Assembly (NCBI GenBank): GCA_947372405.1
Contig: CANBTO010000053.1
Span: 1-15,207, forward strand
From: Verrucomicrobiaceae bacterium
Lineage (GTDB): Bacteria > Verrucomicrobiota > Verrucomicrobiae > Verrucomicrobiales > Akkermansiaceae
Reading direction: 5' to 3'
DNA: 15,207 nt
Position 1 is the first letter of the stretch. Each line of letters opens with the position of its first letter. Position numbers and translations under genes: made by a program. The notes beneath the pieces are model-generated. The model saw only the letters and a list, made by a program, of their open reading frames with translations. It was not told where the DNA came from and made no database searches. Positions 7,565-15,207 of this stretch are shown piece after piece.

Positions 7565-8233
7565 TCAGGCGTCCGCCACGGCACGGCGGACGGCTTCGGC
7601 GATGAAGTTTTTCTGCATTTCCGGGATCATGGTCCCGAACTTGAGGGTCTTGCCCTTGCATTCCACATGAATCAGCCGCTGTGGCGCGTTGTTCACCTGC
7701 ATGTTCGGATTGGTCTGGATGCTGACGCGTGCGCCGCGGTCGCATTGGATCCGGCGTGTCCAGCCGAAAGGACCGATCTCCAACGCCACCTCCAGCACGC
7801 CACGCACGAAGCCGATCCTGCAGCGGCCCAACAACAGGAACGTGATGAGCGCAAGCAAAGCCACCGTGCCTAACAGAAACGGCAGCCCGAACAGACTGGA
7901 GCCCACATCGAAACGCCCGGTCTTGATCTGCGTGCCGTAGATTCCAAACATGGAAAACCCCGACCAAACCGCCGTGAATGGAATCAGGAACAAAACCGCG
8001 AGCGGAATTTTCCGATAGATGATCGAGGTCCCCTTCATCGGGTCGCGTTCGATGGTGACGCCCTTGGGCGGCCGCGAGAGATCGACATCCGCCGCACCCG
8101 GGATCGGCGCGATCACGGAAAACGGCATGGTCTGGCCGCAGGCGCGGCAAAGCGCGATGTCGGCGGAGACGTTGATGTCCGCCAGCGGGATGTCCGCGCC
8201 GCAGGAGCGGCATTTGCAGGATGGTTGATTCAT
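7565..8233 (-). CDS. Zinc-ribbon protein with two membrane helices and PH-like C-terminus
   Basis: A 222-aa protein of unknown function. Its N-terminus is a zinc ribbon: C8-x2-C11 (with an extra C6) and C29-x2-C32. A cytoplasmic linker follows, then two hydrophobic segments at about 75-97 and 112-134, separated by a short polar loop. The C-terminal 85 residues are beta-rich and end in an amphipathic helix (EMQKNFIAEAVRRAV). This pattern is reminiscent of small bacterial PH-like membrane proteins, an inference from pattern only. ATG 8233 is chosen because it overlaps the preceding gene's TGA as ATGA (8233-8230); an upstream in-frame start at 8269 would lie deep inside that gene. It is the last gene of the coupled run from ilvD. 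The position may be incidental, or the protein may work with the nucleotidyltransferase pair. Confidence 0.8.
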   Translation of the reverse strand: MNQPSCKCRSCGADIPLADINVSADIALCRACGQTMPFSVIAPIPGAADVDLSRPPKGVTIERDPMKGTSIIYRKIPLAVLFLIPFTAVWSGFSMFGIYGTQIKTGRFDVGSSLFGLPFLLGTVALLALITFLLLGRCRIGFVRGVLEVALEIGPFGWTRRIQCDRGARVSIQTNPNMQVNNAPQRLIHVECKGKTLKFGTMIPEMQKNFIAEAVRRAVADA

Positions 8234-8451
8234 GGTTTCAGCTCGTTCACCGCGCCGAAGTCCGGCCATGAGGTCACCCGTCCCTCGTTGTTCATGAAGT
8301 CCGCGATGAGTTTCTCCTCGGTCATCTCGCCGCGCCGCGCGAGTTCAGGGATGATTTCTCCCAACACCCACTGCGAGTATTGCTCGTAGCTGAGCTGCGG
8401 GGGTGGCGGATGCCCCGAAAAATCGGGAAACTTGAGATCGGCAATGCTCAT
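8230..8451 (-). CDS. Small partner protein of the nucleotidyltransferase (73 aa)
   Basis: A 73-aa soluble, acidic protein starting [18 protein letters not shown]. The proline-rich start is followed by a predicted helical middle (YEQYSQWVLGEIIPELARRG) and an acidic stretch, EMTEEKLIAD. No known catalytic motif or DNA-binding signature is visible. The start at 8451 is supported by its ATGA overlap (8451-8448) with the nucleotidyltransferase stop; a longer frame to 8514 would sit inside that gene. The short downstream overlap with the zinc-ribbon gene is also ATGA. Similar short proteins with a PDFSGHPPPP-like start next to nucleotidyltransferase genes are recalled from other Verrucomicrobia, but this was not checked. 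A role as antitoxin or modulator of its neighbour is inference from coupling and size. Confidence 0.75.
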   Translation of the reverse strand: MSIADLKFPDFSGHPPPPQLSYEQYSQWVLGEIIPELARRGEMTEEKLIADFMNNEGRVTSWPDFGAVNELKP

Positions 8452-8987
8452 CGGTATGGCCAGTAGGGTTTGATCTGTGATTCGTAAACTCCGGGTCCGG
8501 CATAACGAAGACACAATTCCTTGATTCGCTCTTCGGTGATCCGGGTGGGACTGTATTGCAACAAACTGCGGATGTCCAACACGTCCCTGCCCTGACGATG
8601 GGCGTCATCCTTGAGAGCATGGAGTTTCATCGCGAGAAGCGACTCAAAGCCGATCACCGGAATGTCGCCATGTCTGCCGGTCCTGTTTTCAGTGGTCGCC
8701 ATGGCTTCGAATGTCCGCTCGTCCACCCAGATCAGATCCACCGGGGGGAAAGACGGATCCTTGACCATGACGAACCGGGAGGCCATGCCTTCGGTGGATT
8801 TCGTGAGCCCAAGGCTCTCCATCAAATCGCACGCACTGCGCTCGTTCACACGCGAGCAGATCCAGTCCATATCGCGGGTGAGCCTGGAGTATCCGTGGAA
8901 GTTGACCGCCCAACCTCCCGCAAGCAGCAAGGGGATGCCTTCCTGCTCGAACCGGGAATACAAGGACTGGGCGTGATCGGGGATCAT
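8448..8987 (-). CDS. AbiEii-like / MNT-type nucleotidyltransferase
   Basis: A 179-aa protein of the nucleotidyltransferase superfamily, in the group containing AbiEii/AbiGii toxins and related MNT proteins. The start at 8987 is fixed by its ATGA overlap (8987-8984) with the ilvD stop. [12 protein letters not shown] at 21-32 matches the glycine-rich GG-A-----HG signature. TRDMDWI at 37-43 supplies the metal-binding pair D39 and D41, and D84 in PVDLIWVD fits the third acidic residue. A C-terminal MKLHALK (120-126) and RDVLDI (134-139) match the K---A-K-R-KD--D pattern of AbiEii-type proteins. All expected catalytic residues appear present. AbiE toxins transfer nucleotides to tRNA, but others of this fold act on proteins or small molecules, so the substrate is unknown. 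No AbiEi-type regulator or HEPN partner is adjacent; the only neighbour of antitoxin size is the coupled 73-aa protein. Confidence 0.85.
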   Translation of the reverse strand: MIPDHAQSLYSRFEQEGIPLLLAGGWAVNFHGYSRLTRDMDWICSRVNERSACDLMESLGLTKSTEGMASRFVMVKDPSFPPVDLIWVDERTFEAMATTENRTGRHGDIPVIGFESLLAMKLHALKDDAHRQGRDVLDIRSLLQYSPTRITEERIKELCLRYAGPGVYESQIKPYWPYR

Positions 8988-10684
8988 AGATACTTGTCCG
9001 TCACCGCGCCTTCGGAGGCAGTGGAGACGAGGGCGGCGTATTTGGCGAGCACGCCGCGGGTGTATCGCGGCGACGGTTGCACCCAGTTCGCCTTGCGCCC
9101 GGCAATCTCTTCTTCGGTTAGTATGACGTCGATGCGGTTGCGCTGAGCGTCGATGGTGATTTCATCACCGTCCTGAAGGATGCCGATCGTGCCGCCGAGG
9201 TAGGCTTCCGGGGTGATGTGGCCGACGACGAATCCGTGGCTGCCGCCCGAGAATCGCCCATCCGTGATGAGCGCAACGTCCTTGCCGAGGCCAAGGCCCA
9301 TGACGGCGGAGGTGGGCCCTAACATCTCGCGCATGCCGGGGCCGCCCTTCGGTCCCTCCATGCGGATGACGATGACGTCGCCCTTGTTGATTTGCTTGCC
9401 GAGAATGGCCTTCATGCCGTCGTCCTCGGAGTTGAAAACGCGCGCCTTGCCGGTGAAGACCTCGCCTTCCTTGCCGGAAATCTTCGCCACGGCCCCGCCT
9501 TCCGCGAGATTTCCGTAAAGGATGCGCAGATGGCTGTCCTTCTTGATCGGATCGGACACCGGACGGATGATCTGCTGGCCTTCCGGATAGGGTTTGGCGA
9601 GTTTCTCCAGATTCTCGCGCATGGTGCGGCCGGTCACCGTCATGCAGTCGCCGTGCAGCAGGCCTGCATCCAGCAGCATCTTCATCAGTGGCACGGTGCC
9701 GCCGATTTTCACGAGGTCCGCCATGACGTATTTGCCAGACGGTTTCAGGTCCGCGAGCACCGGCACTTTTTTGCCGATGCGTTCGAAATCGTCGATCGTG
9801 ATATTGACGCCGGCCGAGTGGGCGATGGCCGGGATGTGCAGCGCGGCGTTGGTGGATCCGCCGAGCGCGATGAGCACGGTGATGGCGTTTTCGAAAGCCT
9901 CTTTCGTCAGGATGTCGCGCGGCTTGATGCCGAGCTTGATCAGGTTGACCACGGCGGCCCCGGCATCGAAGCAATCGCGCATCTTGTCTTCCGAGATCGC
10001 GGCCTGGGCCGAGCTGTTAGGAAGCGACATGCCGAGCGCCTCGATCGCGCTGGCCATCGTGTTGGCGGTGTACATGCCGCCGCAGGCGCCGGCACCCGGA
10101 ATGGCGCAGGACTCAACGGTTTCCAGCTCCGCGTCGGAAAACTCACCGCTCGCATGTTTGCCGACGGCCTCGAACACGGAAACGATGTCGAGTTCCTGCG
10201 GCTCGCCTTTCAGCGTCGCGCAGCCGGGTAGGATGGTGCCACCATAGACGAATACCGCTGGCCGGTTCATGCGCGCCATGGCCATCAGGCAGCCGGGCAT
10301 GTTCTTGTCGCAGCCGCCGATGGCCACAAAACCGTCCATGCCCTCGCAGCCAACCACGGTTTCGATGGAATCCGCGATCACCTCGCGGGAAACGAGCGAG
10401 TATTTCATGCCCTCGGTGCCCATCGAGATGCCGTCCGAGATGGTGATGGTGTTGAAGATCACACCCTTGCCACCTGCTGCATCCGCGCCGCTGCGGGATT
10501 CCAGAGCGAGCTTGTCGATGTGGACGTTGCAGGGAGTGACCTCGCTCCAGGTGGAGGCGATGCCAATGTGCGGCTTGGAGAAATCCTCCTTCTTGAATCC
10601 GACGGCGTAGAGCATGGCGCGGCTCGGTGCGCGGTCCGGGCCATCGAGCATCGGACTGGAAAACTTGCGGGTAGTGTCGTTCAT
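8984..10684 (-). CDS. ilvD: Dihydroxy-acid dehydratase
   Basis: A 566-aa cytoplasmic enzyme of the IlvD/Edd family. It dehydrates 2,3-dihydroxyisovalerate and 2,3-dihydroxy-3-methylvalerate to the keto acids for valine, leucine and isoleucine synthesis. Three cluster cysteines are visible: C52 in TPCNVHID, C125 in [10 protein letters not shown] and C201 in [13 protein letters not shown]127 is the probable carbamoylated lysine. This arrangement fits the three-cysteine pattern of the family. The C-terminal motif [12 protein letters not shown] is intact. Full length matches the family (about 560 aa). ATG 10684 is chosen because homologues begin near [10 protein letters not shown]; a TTG at 10723 would add 13 residues and overlap the kinase stop as TTGA. 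No ilvBHC genes are nearby. The gene is followed by three ATGA-coupled genes with no known link to this pathway. Confidence 0.97.
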   Translation of the reverse strand: MNDTTRKFSSPMLDGPDRAPSRAMLYAVGFKKEDFSKPHIGIASTWSEVTPCNVHIDKLALESRSGADAAGGKGVIFNTITISDGISMGTEGMKYSLVSREVIADSIETVVGCEGMDGFVAIGGCDKNMPGCLMAMARMNRPAVFVYGGTILPGCATLKGEPQELDIVSVFEAVGKHASGEFSDAELETVESCAIPGAGACGGMYTANTMASAIEALGMSLPNSSAQAAISEDKMRDCFDAGAAVVNLIKLGIKPRDILTKEAFENAITVLIALGGSTNAALHIPAIAHSAGVNITIDDFERIGKKVPVLADLKPSGKYVMADLVKIGGTVPLMKMLLDAGLLHGDCMTVTGRTMRENLEKLAKPYPEGQQIIRPVSDPIKKDSHLRILYGNLAEGGAVAKISGKEGEVFTGKARVFNSEDDGMKAILGKQINKGDVIVIRMEGPKGGPGMREMLGPTSAVMGLGLGKDVALITDGRFSGGSHGFVVGHITPEAYLGGTIGILQDGDEITIDAQRNRIDVILTEEEIAGRKANWVQPSPRYTRGVLAKYAALVSTASEGAVTDKYL

Positions 10685-10719
10685 CGCGCCCGGAGCATCC
10701 CGCCGATCTGGGGGCGGCG

Positions 10720-11868
10720 TCAAGACGCGGGAACCTCCAGACTCGGATTCCGGGAAGCGGTCGGCAGGGGAATGTGGATGGTTACGCGGATCCAGCCCTG
10801 CTCGATCTGGCGTTCCACCTGTGCCTGCGAGCCCATCAAAAGCTTGAGGCGCTTGCGCAGCAGATCGACGCCATCGGCCTTCCCGTCTCCGCTTTCAGGC
10901 GGCACCCAGTCGCCGGTGTTTGAAACCCCCACCCGCAGAAACCCCTCCTCCATGCGCGCCGTCAGCCAGATCTGGAGCGGCAGATCGTTGTTTTCCGAAC
11001 GGTAATGGAACGCATCCTCGATCAAGGGCTGGATCATCATCGGCGGCACCATCACCGAGCGGGCTTCCGGGTCCCACTGAATCCGGCAGACGAGGTTTCC
11101 TTTGAAATGCGCGGTCTGTGAGGTGAGGAACTTCTCCAACGCTTCCAACTCACGGCCGAGTGGTTCCAGCGGCCGGGTATTCTGCATCAAGTAGCGCAGG
11201 TAGTCCGCCAGACTCTCAGTCACCTCCTCGACTGCAGCGGGATCGTGCTTGCAAGCGCGCACCGCCTTGAGCGAGTTGAAGACTACATGCGGATTCATCT
11301 GTGCCTGCAGGTGGCGGAGTTCGTGCTCGCGGGCCGCCAGTTCCGCCTGCGCGGCACGCAGCTCCAAGGCGTGCTCCGTCTCGAACATGTGCACCGCGAA
11401 ATACAATGCGCTCCACAGCCCTAATATGAACAAGCGCACCACAAGCATCTTAAGTCCGATGTGCTCCACGCCTCCGGGCAAGGAAAACCCGGCATGTACC
11501 AAGGCGAACAAGATCCCTAGCTCCAACAGGGCCATGGAGAGGCAGCTCGCCGCCACACAAGCCCACTTCTTCAGCCGCCTGTTCTGCCGCAGCCAAGGTT
11601 GCAGGTAGATCATGCGCAGGCATGAACTCAGCAAGAAACCCGCCCCGATCCGTATCGCCAGTGCAGCTTCCACCTGCGGCATCGAGGCCCTGAACGCGCG
11701 CGTCATCAAATATCCGATCAGCCCGATGAAACCCCAGAACAGGATCTGCAAGCCCCAGAACACCCACTCGCGGTTGGTCCCGGAAAGCAGACGGAACAAG
11801 GAACCCGGCCGGGCGGATTCTTCCGATGCGACAAGTTCTGGGTAGGTCCGGTTTTCAAGGGATTCCAT
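10720..11868 (-). CDS. LytS-family sensor histidine kinase with degraded ATP-binding motifs
   Basis: A 382-aa membrane protein of the LytS/YehU type, which normally signals to a LytTR response regulator. Four hydrophobic segments lie roughly at 36-57, 72-92, 103-125 and 140-162, followed by a coiled coil ([19 protein letters not shown]). The phosphoacceptor motif [13 protein letters not shown] holds His194. The ATP-binding part is unusual. The N-box reads PLIEDAFHY, with Asp285 where Asn is nearly universal. The G2 region reads [10 protein letters not shown] where GxGL-N--RL is expected; the G1-like VSNTGDW is present. Kinase activity is therefore doubtful, or the site is a divergent form. 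No response regulator gene is adjacent. ATG 11868 is preferred over a TTG at 11877. Its stop (10722-10720) overlaps a possible TTG start of ilvD, so the two may share a transcript. Confidence 0.85.
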   Translation of the reverse strand: MESLENRTYPELVASEESARPGSLFRLLSGTNREWVFWGLQILFWGFIGLIGYLMTRAFRASMPQVEAALAIRIGAGFLLSSCLRMIYLQPWLRQNRRLKKWACVAASCLSMALLELGILFALVHAGFSLPGGVEHIGLKMLVVRLFILGLWSALYFAVHMFETEHALELRAAQAELAAREHELRHLQAQMNPHVVFNSLKAVRACKHDPAAVEEVTESLADYLRYLMQNTRPLEPLGRELEALEKFLTSQTAHFKGNLVCRIQWDPEARSVMVPPMMIQPLIEDAFHYRSENNDLPLQIWLTARMEEGFLRVGVSNTGDWVPPESGDGKADGVDLLRKRLKLLMGSQAQVERQIEQGWIRVTIHIPLPTASRNPSLEVPAS

Positions 11869-11943
11869 AGCGGGCAAAACTGCGTCTGAGGATTAAACGC
11901 CCGCTGTTGAAATGGGAAGCACGGGTTTTTGGCAGCACCAGCC

Positions 11944-12786
11944 TCACTTCGCCACCCGACGGGCGAAATCCGCAACGCGCCGGATGATTTCGTCGCCTGC
12001 TACATCGAACAGGTCGTTGTGCCCGCCCCCGGGGATCGGAACGAAGGATTTGTCAGTCGCAGGGCTCGCTTCGACGAGTTTCCGCCCATGTGAAACCGGG
12101 ATGACTTCGTCGTTCTCGCCATGAATCACCAGCAATGGCGTGGAGATCGTGCGGATGCGTTTCAGGTTTGTAAAACGATCCCGTGGAAAGAGCGGAAACG
12201 GAATGGGCACTCTGAAAGCGGAGGTGAAGGGAGAAATCAACGCCAAGCCGGCGGCTTTCTCATGCGCCGCAAGCCAGACGCCGGGACCGCCACCCACCGA
12301 ACGACAGACGATGACGATGGAGGATGCTGGCACACCTGACTGGATCAAGTGGTCCCACGACGATTGCACGGACCGTTCGCACGACCCTTCGGAAGGAGAG
12401 CCTGATGACTGGCCATAGCCGGGATAGTCGTATGCGAAAACGCCGAAGCCCTTTTCATGCCACGCCTGATAGAGTTCGGTGGCCTGGCCGAGATCCTCGG
12501 CGTTGCCGTGTGAGAACAACAAGGTGGGCATCCCGGCGGCAGCCGGGTAATGCACGGCGGCGATGTCCTCCCCGGTTGTGGTCTTGAGGTGAACCAGCCC
12601 GTCGAATGTCTGCGGATACGACGGGGCGGGGGGAAAGAAAATCAGATGGTCCGCGAAGAACACCGCAACGATGCAGAGAATCAGATAGATCCAAAGCAGT
12701 GATTTGAGAGGACGTTTCCAGCTCCATTCACCGATCAGTATCTTTTTCCAATCCACACAAAAAGTGAACACCTTGAGCAGTCCCAT
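11944..12786 (-). CDS. Membrane-anchored alpha/beta hydrolase (BEM46-like)
   Basis: A 280-aa serine hydrolase of the alpha/beta fold, in the group of BEM46/ABHD13-like proteins. An N-terminal membrane helix at about 28-50 (SLLWIYLILCIVAVFF) tethers it, probably with the catalytic domain outside the cytoplasm. The oxyanion-type motif FSHGNAEDL lies at 91-99. The triad is visible: Ser163 in CRSVGGG (family usual GxSxG, first Gly replaced by Cys), Asp226 in HGENDEVIP and His256 in GGGHNDLF. The substrate is unknown; esters or lipids are plausible. ATG 12786 is preferred over a TTG at 12876, because the residues before it have no membrane or family character. The 75-bp gap to the kinase gene allows either read-through or a separate promoter. 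It is divergent from the plus-strand hydrolase gene. Confidence 0.88.
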   Translation of the reverse strand: MGLLKVFTFCVDWKKILIGEWSWKRPLKSLLWIYLILCIVAVFFADHLIFFPPAPSYPQTFDGLVHLKTTTGEDIAAVHYPAAAGMPTLLFSHGNAEDLGQATELYQAWHEKGFGVFAYDYPGYGQSSGSPSEGSCERSVQSSWDHLIQSGVPASSIVIVCRSVGGGPGVWLAAHEKAAGLALISPFTSAFRVPIPFPLFPRDRFTNLKRIRTISTPLLVIHGENDEVIPVSHGRKLVEASPATDKSFVPIPGGGHNDLFDVAGDEIIRRVADFARRVAK

Positions 12787-12909
12787 GCCAAGTCCGGATG
12801 CGGGGTGGACGTCTTGTGAAGACCCGGCGATTCCTGTCCGAGCCCAAGCACGGCGGGTCCATTCGGGCTGAACCAATCAATTCCGGGAACGAACATGTTT
12901 CTGGTTTCC

Positions 12910-12923
12910 GAAATTGAAATTTC
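12910..12923. promoter_or_regulatory. Short palindrome in the divergent intergenic region
   Basis: GAAATT (12910-12915) and AATTTC (12918-12923) form a 6-bp dyad with a 2-base centre, ending 4 bp before the favoured start codon at 12928. It lies in the 141-bp region between two divergent genes and could be an operator. If the upstream ATG at 12895 is the true start, the palindrome is instead coding sequence. No convincing promoter boxes were found. Confidence 0.25.
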
Positions 12924-12927
12924 CGGC

Positions 12928-14049
12928 ATGGTCACGGCCGTGGATTCGATCACACATGCGGTGCTTGGCGCGGCCGTCGGCGAAATGATGCTGGGCAGGC
13001 GTTTGGGAAGCCGTGCGTTGGCTTGGGGAGCGTTGGGCGGAACGCTGCCGGATTGCGATGTCCTGCTGGCGCCGTTTTTCAGCACGGCTAACAACCTCTG
13101 GTGGCACCGCGGGCCCAGCCACTCGCTGCTGGTGATGACCGTGGTCTCGTTCGCATTGTCACAGTGGCTGGCGAAGATGTGGAAAAAGGACAAGATCAGC
13201 AGGGCGCAGGCGGGTTGGTTTGTTTTTGCGGCGATGGCCACGCATGTGCTGATCGATTGTTTTTCGGTCTATGGCACGGCGGTATTCTGGCCATTTCCGG
13301 TGAACCGCGTGGCTTTCAACAACTTGTTCATCATCGATCCGTTGTTCACCCTGCCGATGCTTGTCACGCTGGCGTGGCTGGCGTTTCTGCGGACGAAAAA
13401 ACAAGTCCCGAAACGCCGGAAACTCAACGCCTGGGGACTCGGGCTTGCGGCTGGATATGTATTGCTTTCCGTCGGTATGAAATTCGCGGCGTCCGCAGGT
13501 TTCGACGCGGATCTGGCGCGGCGCGGTGTGAAGTTCCAACGCCGGACGGAGGCACCCACGCCCTTCAACATCCTGCTGTGGCGCTCGGTGGTGGATCACG
13601 GCGATGCTTTCTGGGTGGGATACCGCACGGTTTTCGAAAGCCGGGCGACGCCCGTTAGATGGACGGTCTATCCGAAAGGCGCTTCCGCTCTCGCCGGAAT
13701 TGAGGGCATGCGCGAAGTGAAAACGCTCGAATGGTTTGCAGACGGCTGGTGGATTGCACGGCCGCATGCAAACGGCGCGTGGATCGGTGACCTGCGCTTC
13801 GGCGAGGCGCGGAGCTGGGGGGACAAGAAAACCATGGTGGACAGCCGCATGGTCTTCGCATGGGACGTTTTCCCTGACAAGGAACACGGTGACAAGCTGA
13901 GACAGATCCATCCAGCCAACCTCAACAGCATCGACACTCTCCGCAGGATGGCGTTGCGCATGGTGGGAAACCGCTCTGAGTGGGAGGCGAATCCCCGCCT
14001 TGCGGGAGTGACTGGTAGCCTGCCGGAGTTTCTTGCGGCGGAGGAGTGA
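12928..14049 (+). CDS. YdjM/YbcI-type membrane metal-dependent hydrolase
   Basis: A 373-aa integral membrane protein of the DUF457 family (LexA-binding, inner-membrane-associated hydrolases such as YdjM). The N-terminal signature is VDSITHAVLGAAVGE (residues 5-19), with GGTLPDCDVL (38-46) and HRGPSHSLL (60-68). A further THVLIDCFSVYGT (105-117) supplies H106 and D110. H10, D42, D44, H60 and H65 are likely metal ligands. About four or five hydrophobic segments fall in the first 220 residues; the C-terminal 150 residues are a soluble domain rich in Trp. ATG 12928 places the signature within five residues of the start, as in the family; ATG 12895 would add 11 residues and is also possible. It is the only plus-strand gene in the window. 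Its stop lies 9 bp from that of the converging vWA gene. Confidence 0.88.
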   Translation: MVTAVDSITHAVLGAAVGEMMLGRRLGSRALAWGALGGTLPDCDVLLAPFFSTANNLWWHRGPSHSLLVMTVVSFALSQWLAKMWKKDKISRAQAGWFVFAAMATHVLIDCFSVYGTAVFWPFPVNRVAFNNLFIIDPLFTLPMLVTLAWLAFLRTKKQVPKRRKLNAWGLGLAAGYVLLSVGMKFAASAGFDADLARRGVKFQRRTEAPTPFNILLWRSVVDHGDAFWVGYRTVFESRATPVRWTVYPKGASALAGIEGMREVKTLEWFADGWWIARPHANGAWIGDLRFGEARSWGDKKTMVDSRMVFAWDVFPDKEHGDKLRQIHPANLNSIDTLRRMALRMVGNRSEWEANPRLAGVTGSLPEFLAAEE

Positions 14050-14058
14050 CAAACGTTC

Positions 14059-15207
14059 TTAACGGCGGTTTCCGGGCATGACCTCCGCAGGGGCCGGGAT
14101 GTTCCGCTCGCGGGTGCCGCCAAGCTTTTTCACCAGCTCGACAAACTCCGCGCGGTCCTCGCCGGCATCATCCGCAAGGCCTTCCTTGGAGAGCTCCATG
14201 ACTTTGTCCCATGGCGTTTCCCTCACCTCATCCATGCCGCGCAGCTTCATGCCGAAGAGGGCGACGGCGGTGGCGAACTGGAAGTCAGGGTCCGTCTTGT
14301 CGAGTGCGGCGGGATCGCCTGTTAGGGGAAACTCGGTCAAGGTGCTGGAGTCACCTTCCGGGTGTTTGTGGCGCAGTTTCACCGTCAGCCATTCGTTCGA
14401 GCCGGCGGGCATGTTCGGGACCGCCTTGTATTTCAAGTCATCGGTAACGGTCGTGGCTGCCGGAGGCGTCAGCTCGTAAAACGCGGTGACGGTGTGACCC
14501 GCGCCAATGTCTCCGGCATCGACCTTGTCGTTCTTAAAGTCCTCGTTGCGCAGCACCCGGTTGGCGTAACCGATCAGACGATAGCTTCCCACTTTCGCCG
14601 GATTGAACTCGACCTGGATCTTCACGTCCTTGGCGATGGTGACGAGCGTGCCGGTCAGGTTTTTCAGAAATACCTTCCGTCCCTCGCGTTCGGAGTCGAT
14701 GTAAAAATAGTTGCCGTTCCCGTCGTGAGTGATGGCGTCCATCATCGAGTCGTTGAGATTGCCGGTGCCGAAGCCGAGGACGGTTAGATAAACTCCGGAC
14801 TGCGCGCGGTCCTTTACCAGACCGACAAGGTCCTTCTGCCCCGTGACGCCGACGTTGAAATCACCGTCGGTGGCGAGGATCACGCGGTTCACTCCGCCGT
14901 CGATCTTCTGTTTCATCGCCAGTTCGTAGGCTCGCTTGATCCCGGCACCGCCGTTGGTGGAGCCACCGGCTTCGAGTTTCGAAAGTGTCTGGAGCACCGT
15001 GGCGCGGCCCTCCGCATCGAGACGGGTGGACGGTAAAGCCACGCCTTCGTTTCCAGCATAAACGACGATGGCCACATGGTCGCGCTCATCGAGTTGATTG
15101 ACCAGGATGGACATCGACTGCTTGAGCAGCGGCAGTTTGTCCGGGCTCTGCATCGAACCGGACACGTCGATGAGAAACACCAGGTTCGAGGGCGGGCGTT
15201 TGCTGGG
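14059..15207 (-). CDS. vWA domain protein of the YfbK type, N-terminus cut by window
   Basis: The C-terminal 382 residues of a larger protein; its start lies beyond the right edge. The von Willebrand factor A domain occupies about fragment residues 9-190. It has a complete metal-ion-dependent adhesion site: D14, S16 and S18 in FLIDVSGSM, T84 in GGSTNGGAG and D114 in LATDGDFNVG. The C-terminal 190 residues (NPAKVGSYRLIGYANRVL onward) match the DUF3520 region of YfbK-type proteins. The full family protein is usually 500-700 aa, secreted or membrane-bound, and binds partner proteins. The GTG at 15180 is not the start, because coding sequence (PSKRPPSNLV) continues upstream without a break. Function in this genome is unknown. 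Confidence 0.9.
   Translation of the reverse strand, partial: PSKRPPSNLVFLIDVSGSMQSPDKLPLLKQSMSILVNQLDERDHVAIVVYAGNEGVALPSTRLDAEGRATVLQTLSKLEAGGSTNGGAGIKRAYELAMKQKIDGGVNRVILATDGDFNVGVTGQKDLVGLVKDRAQSGVYLTVLGFGTGNLNDSMMDAITHDGNGNYFYIDSEREGRKVFLKNLTGTLVTIAKDVKIQVEFNPAKVGSYRLIGYANRVLRNEDFKNDKVDAGDIGAGHTVTAFYELTPPAATTVTDDLKYKAVPNMPAGSNEWLTVKLRHKHPEGDSSTLTEFPLTGDPAALDKTDPDFQFATAVALFGMKLRGMDEVRETPWDKVMELSKEGLADDAGEDRAEFVELVKKLGGTRERNIPAPAEVMPGNRR

Noticed and set aside
10685..10723. TTG start that would extend ilvD by 13 residues
   Set aside because: The added residues ([12 protein letters not shown]) are unlike IlvD, and the ATG at 10684 matches the usual family start; the TTGA overlap with the kinase stop is noted but not decisive.
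419..14790. Recurrent GTTAG / CTAAC pentamers scattered through the genes
   Set aside because: About sixteen were seen, roughly what base composition predicts, so there is no enrichment.

Overview
This 15.2 kb window looks chromosomal, GC-rich and from an environmental bacterium. The most likely source is Verrucomicrobiota (a Luteolibacter- or Haloferula-like member of Verrucomicrobiae). This placement is inferred from the protein types (secreted beta-propeller/IPT protein, GH10 enzyme, short alpha-glucan phosphorylase, LytS-type kinase, vWA protein), the weak or absent Shine-Dalgarno sequences, and a CCACGGATTACACGGATT palindromic repeat. No search was run. All genes but one lie on the minus strand.

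Layout from left to right. Positions 1-180 hold a minisatellite of 22-bp units in two alternating versions. It abuts a 38-codon minus-strand remnant of a HicB-like antitoxin gene (191-307). Then come a large secreted protein with a C-terminal IPT/TIG domain (419-2446), a GlcD-type FAD dehydrogenase (2531-3916), an intergenic inverted repeat (4078-4194), a secreted GH10 xylanase-like enzyme (4207-5403) and an alpha-glucan phosphorylase-like protein (5624-7285). Next is a tightly packed block from 11868 down to 7565: sensor histidine kinase, ilvD, AbiEii-like nucleotidyltransferase, a 73-aa protein and a zinc-ribbon membrane protein. A membrane-anchored alpha/beta hydrolase (11944-12786) is divergent from the only plus-strand gene, a YdjM-type membrane metal-dependent hydrolase (12928-14049). 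That gene converges on a vWA protein cut by the right edge (14059-15207).

How the genes may work together. The GH10 enzyme and the phosphorylase suggest polysaccharide breakdown and alpha-glucan storage metabolism, but they are separated by a 220-bp gap and need not be one operon. IlvD makes the 2-keto acids for branched-chain amino acids. Its three downstream neighbours are each joined by a 4-base ATGA overlap, so they are probably translationally coupled, although none has an obvious role in amino acid synthesis.

The most notable observations are four. The phosphorylase motif that normally carries the PLP lysine has threonine there. The nucleotidyltransferase and its small partner form an ATGA-coupled pair inside an ilvD operon. 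The histidine kinase has a degraded ATP-binding region. The HicB remnant ends exactly where the minisatellite begins. None of these proves a new system; the nucleotidyltransferase/73-aa pair is the best candidate for one.
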